From positions 52,699 to 116,698 of the forward strand of contig CANCXX010000008.1 of assembly GCA_947381965.1 (NCBI GenBank): a stretch of 64,000 nucleotides of DNA, written 5' to 3'. The stretch comes from an uncultured bacterium. Lineage in GTDB: Bacteria > Bacillota > Clostridia > Lachnospirales > Lachnospiraceae. Shown here piece by piece: positions 63,964 to 64,000 of this stretch. A program made the translations under genes and the position numbers. The notes under the pieces are model-generated. The model did not search any database. It saw only the letters and a program-made list of their open reading frames with translations, and was not told the origin of the DNA. Positions within the stretch are counted from its first letter, which is position 1. The number at the start of each line of letters is the position of its first letter.

Positions 63964-64000
63964 AGTTGTAACGGAAGTGGCTAATGAGATATAATCAATA

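Noticed and set aside
1-64000. CRISPR arrays, tRNA and rRNA genes
   Set aside because: No regularly spaced direct repeats and no tRNA or rRNA signature sequences were noticed by reading; a dedicated scan would be needed to exclude a tRNA fully.

Overview
The window looks like a chromosomal segment of a low-to-mid GC Gram-positive anaerobe of the Lachnospiraceae type (Clostridia). Reasons: strong AGGAGG ribosome-binding sites, the gene order valS - FapA-like (DUF342) - folC, an mgl-type sugar ABC operon run by a YesM-like sensor kinase, lipoprotein-type binding proteins, and a Clostridia-type class D beta-lactamase. No rRNA, tRNA or CRISPR array was seen. Core genes look moderately GC-rich; the two accessory blocks (about 16.3-38 kb and 54-61.5 kb) look clearly AT-richer by eye, as expected of acquired DNA.

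Layout. 0-8.4 kb: housekeeping block on the minus strand (TPR/zinc-ribbon membrane protein, a 50-aa protein, folC, FapA-like, valS, two small membrane proteins). 8.5-15.6 kb: galactose/methylgalactoside-type operon (sensor kinase, membrane-anchored sugar-binding protein, MglB, MglA, MglC) with no response regulator gene next to it. 15.9-16.2 kb: a STAS protein whose terminator is split by a 92-bp MITE. 16.4-38.0 kb: one 22-kb minus-strand cluster of 24 genes with five stand-alone acyl/peptidyl carrier proteins, three adenylate-forming ligases, an FkbH glyceryl-loading enzyme, four GNAT-like acyltransferases, three WcbI-like proteins, a CDP-glycerol-type polymer transferase, and a LicC/PntC-like nucleotidyltransferase with a PhnW-like transaminase. 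It has no ketosynthase or condensation domain, so it looks like a carrier-protein route to acyl or aminoacyl decorations of a surface polymer. 38.2-39.7 kb: a TnpB-like protein that has lost all three expected RuvC catalytic residues sits head-on to the cluster promoter. 39.8-41.4 kb: a MATE pump behind twin palindromic operators and a leader attenuator. 41.5-52.4 kb: chemoreceptors, phosphoesterase, class D beta-lactamase, Rieske-type oxidoreductase, a GGDEF response regulator and a binding protein. 52.4-53.9 kb: a decayed IS256-family element and the second copy of the 92-bp MITE. 54.1-61.5 kb: a four-gene operon that I read as a RADAR anti-phage system (RdrA ATPase and RdrB adenosine deaminase) with a membrane protein and an extra TPR protein. 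61.6-64 kb: decayed sequence and a broken transposase.

The strongest candidates for undescribed biology are (1) the carrier-protein cluster, (2) the four-gene RADAR variant with its TPR partner, (3) the catalytically substituted TnpB-like protein at the head of the cluster, and (4) a MITE family found twice, each time with a perfect 8-bp target duplication and each time in the loop of a terminator hairpin.
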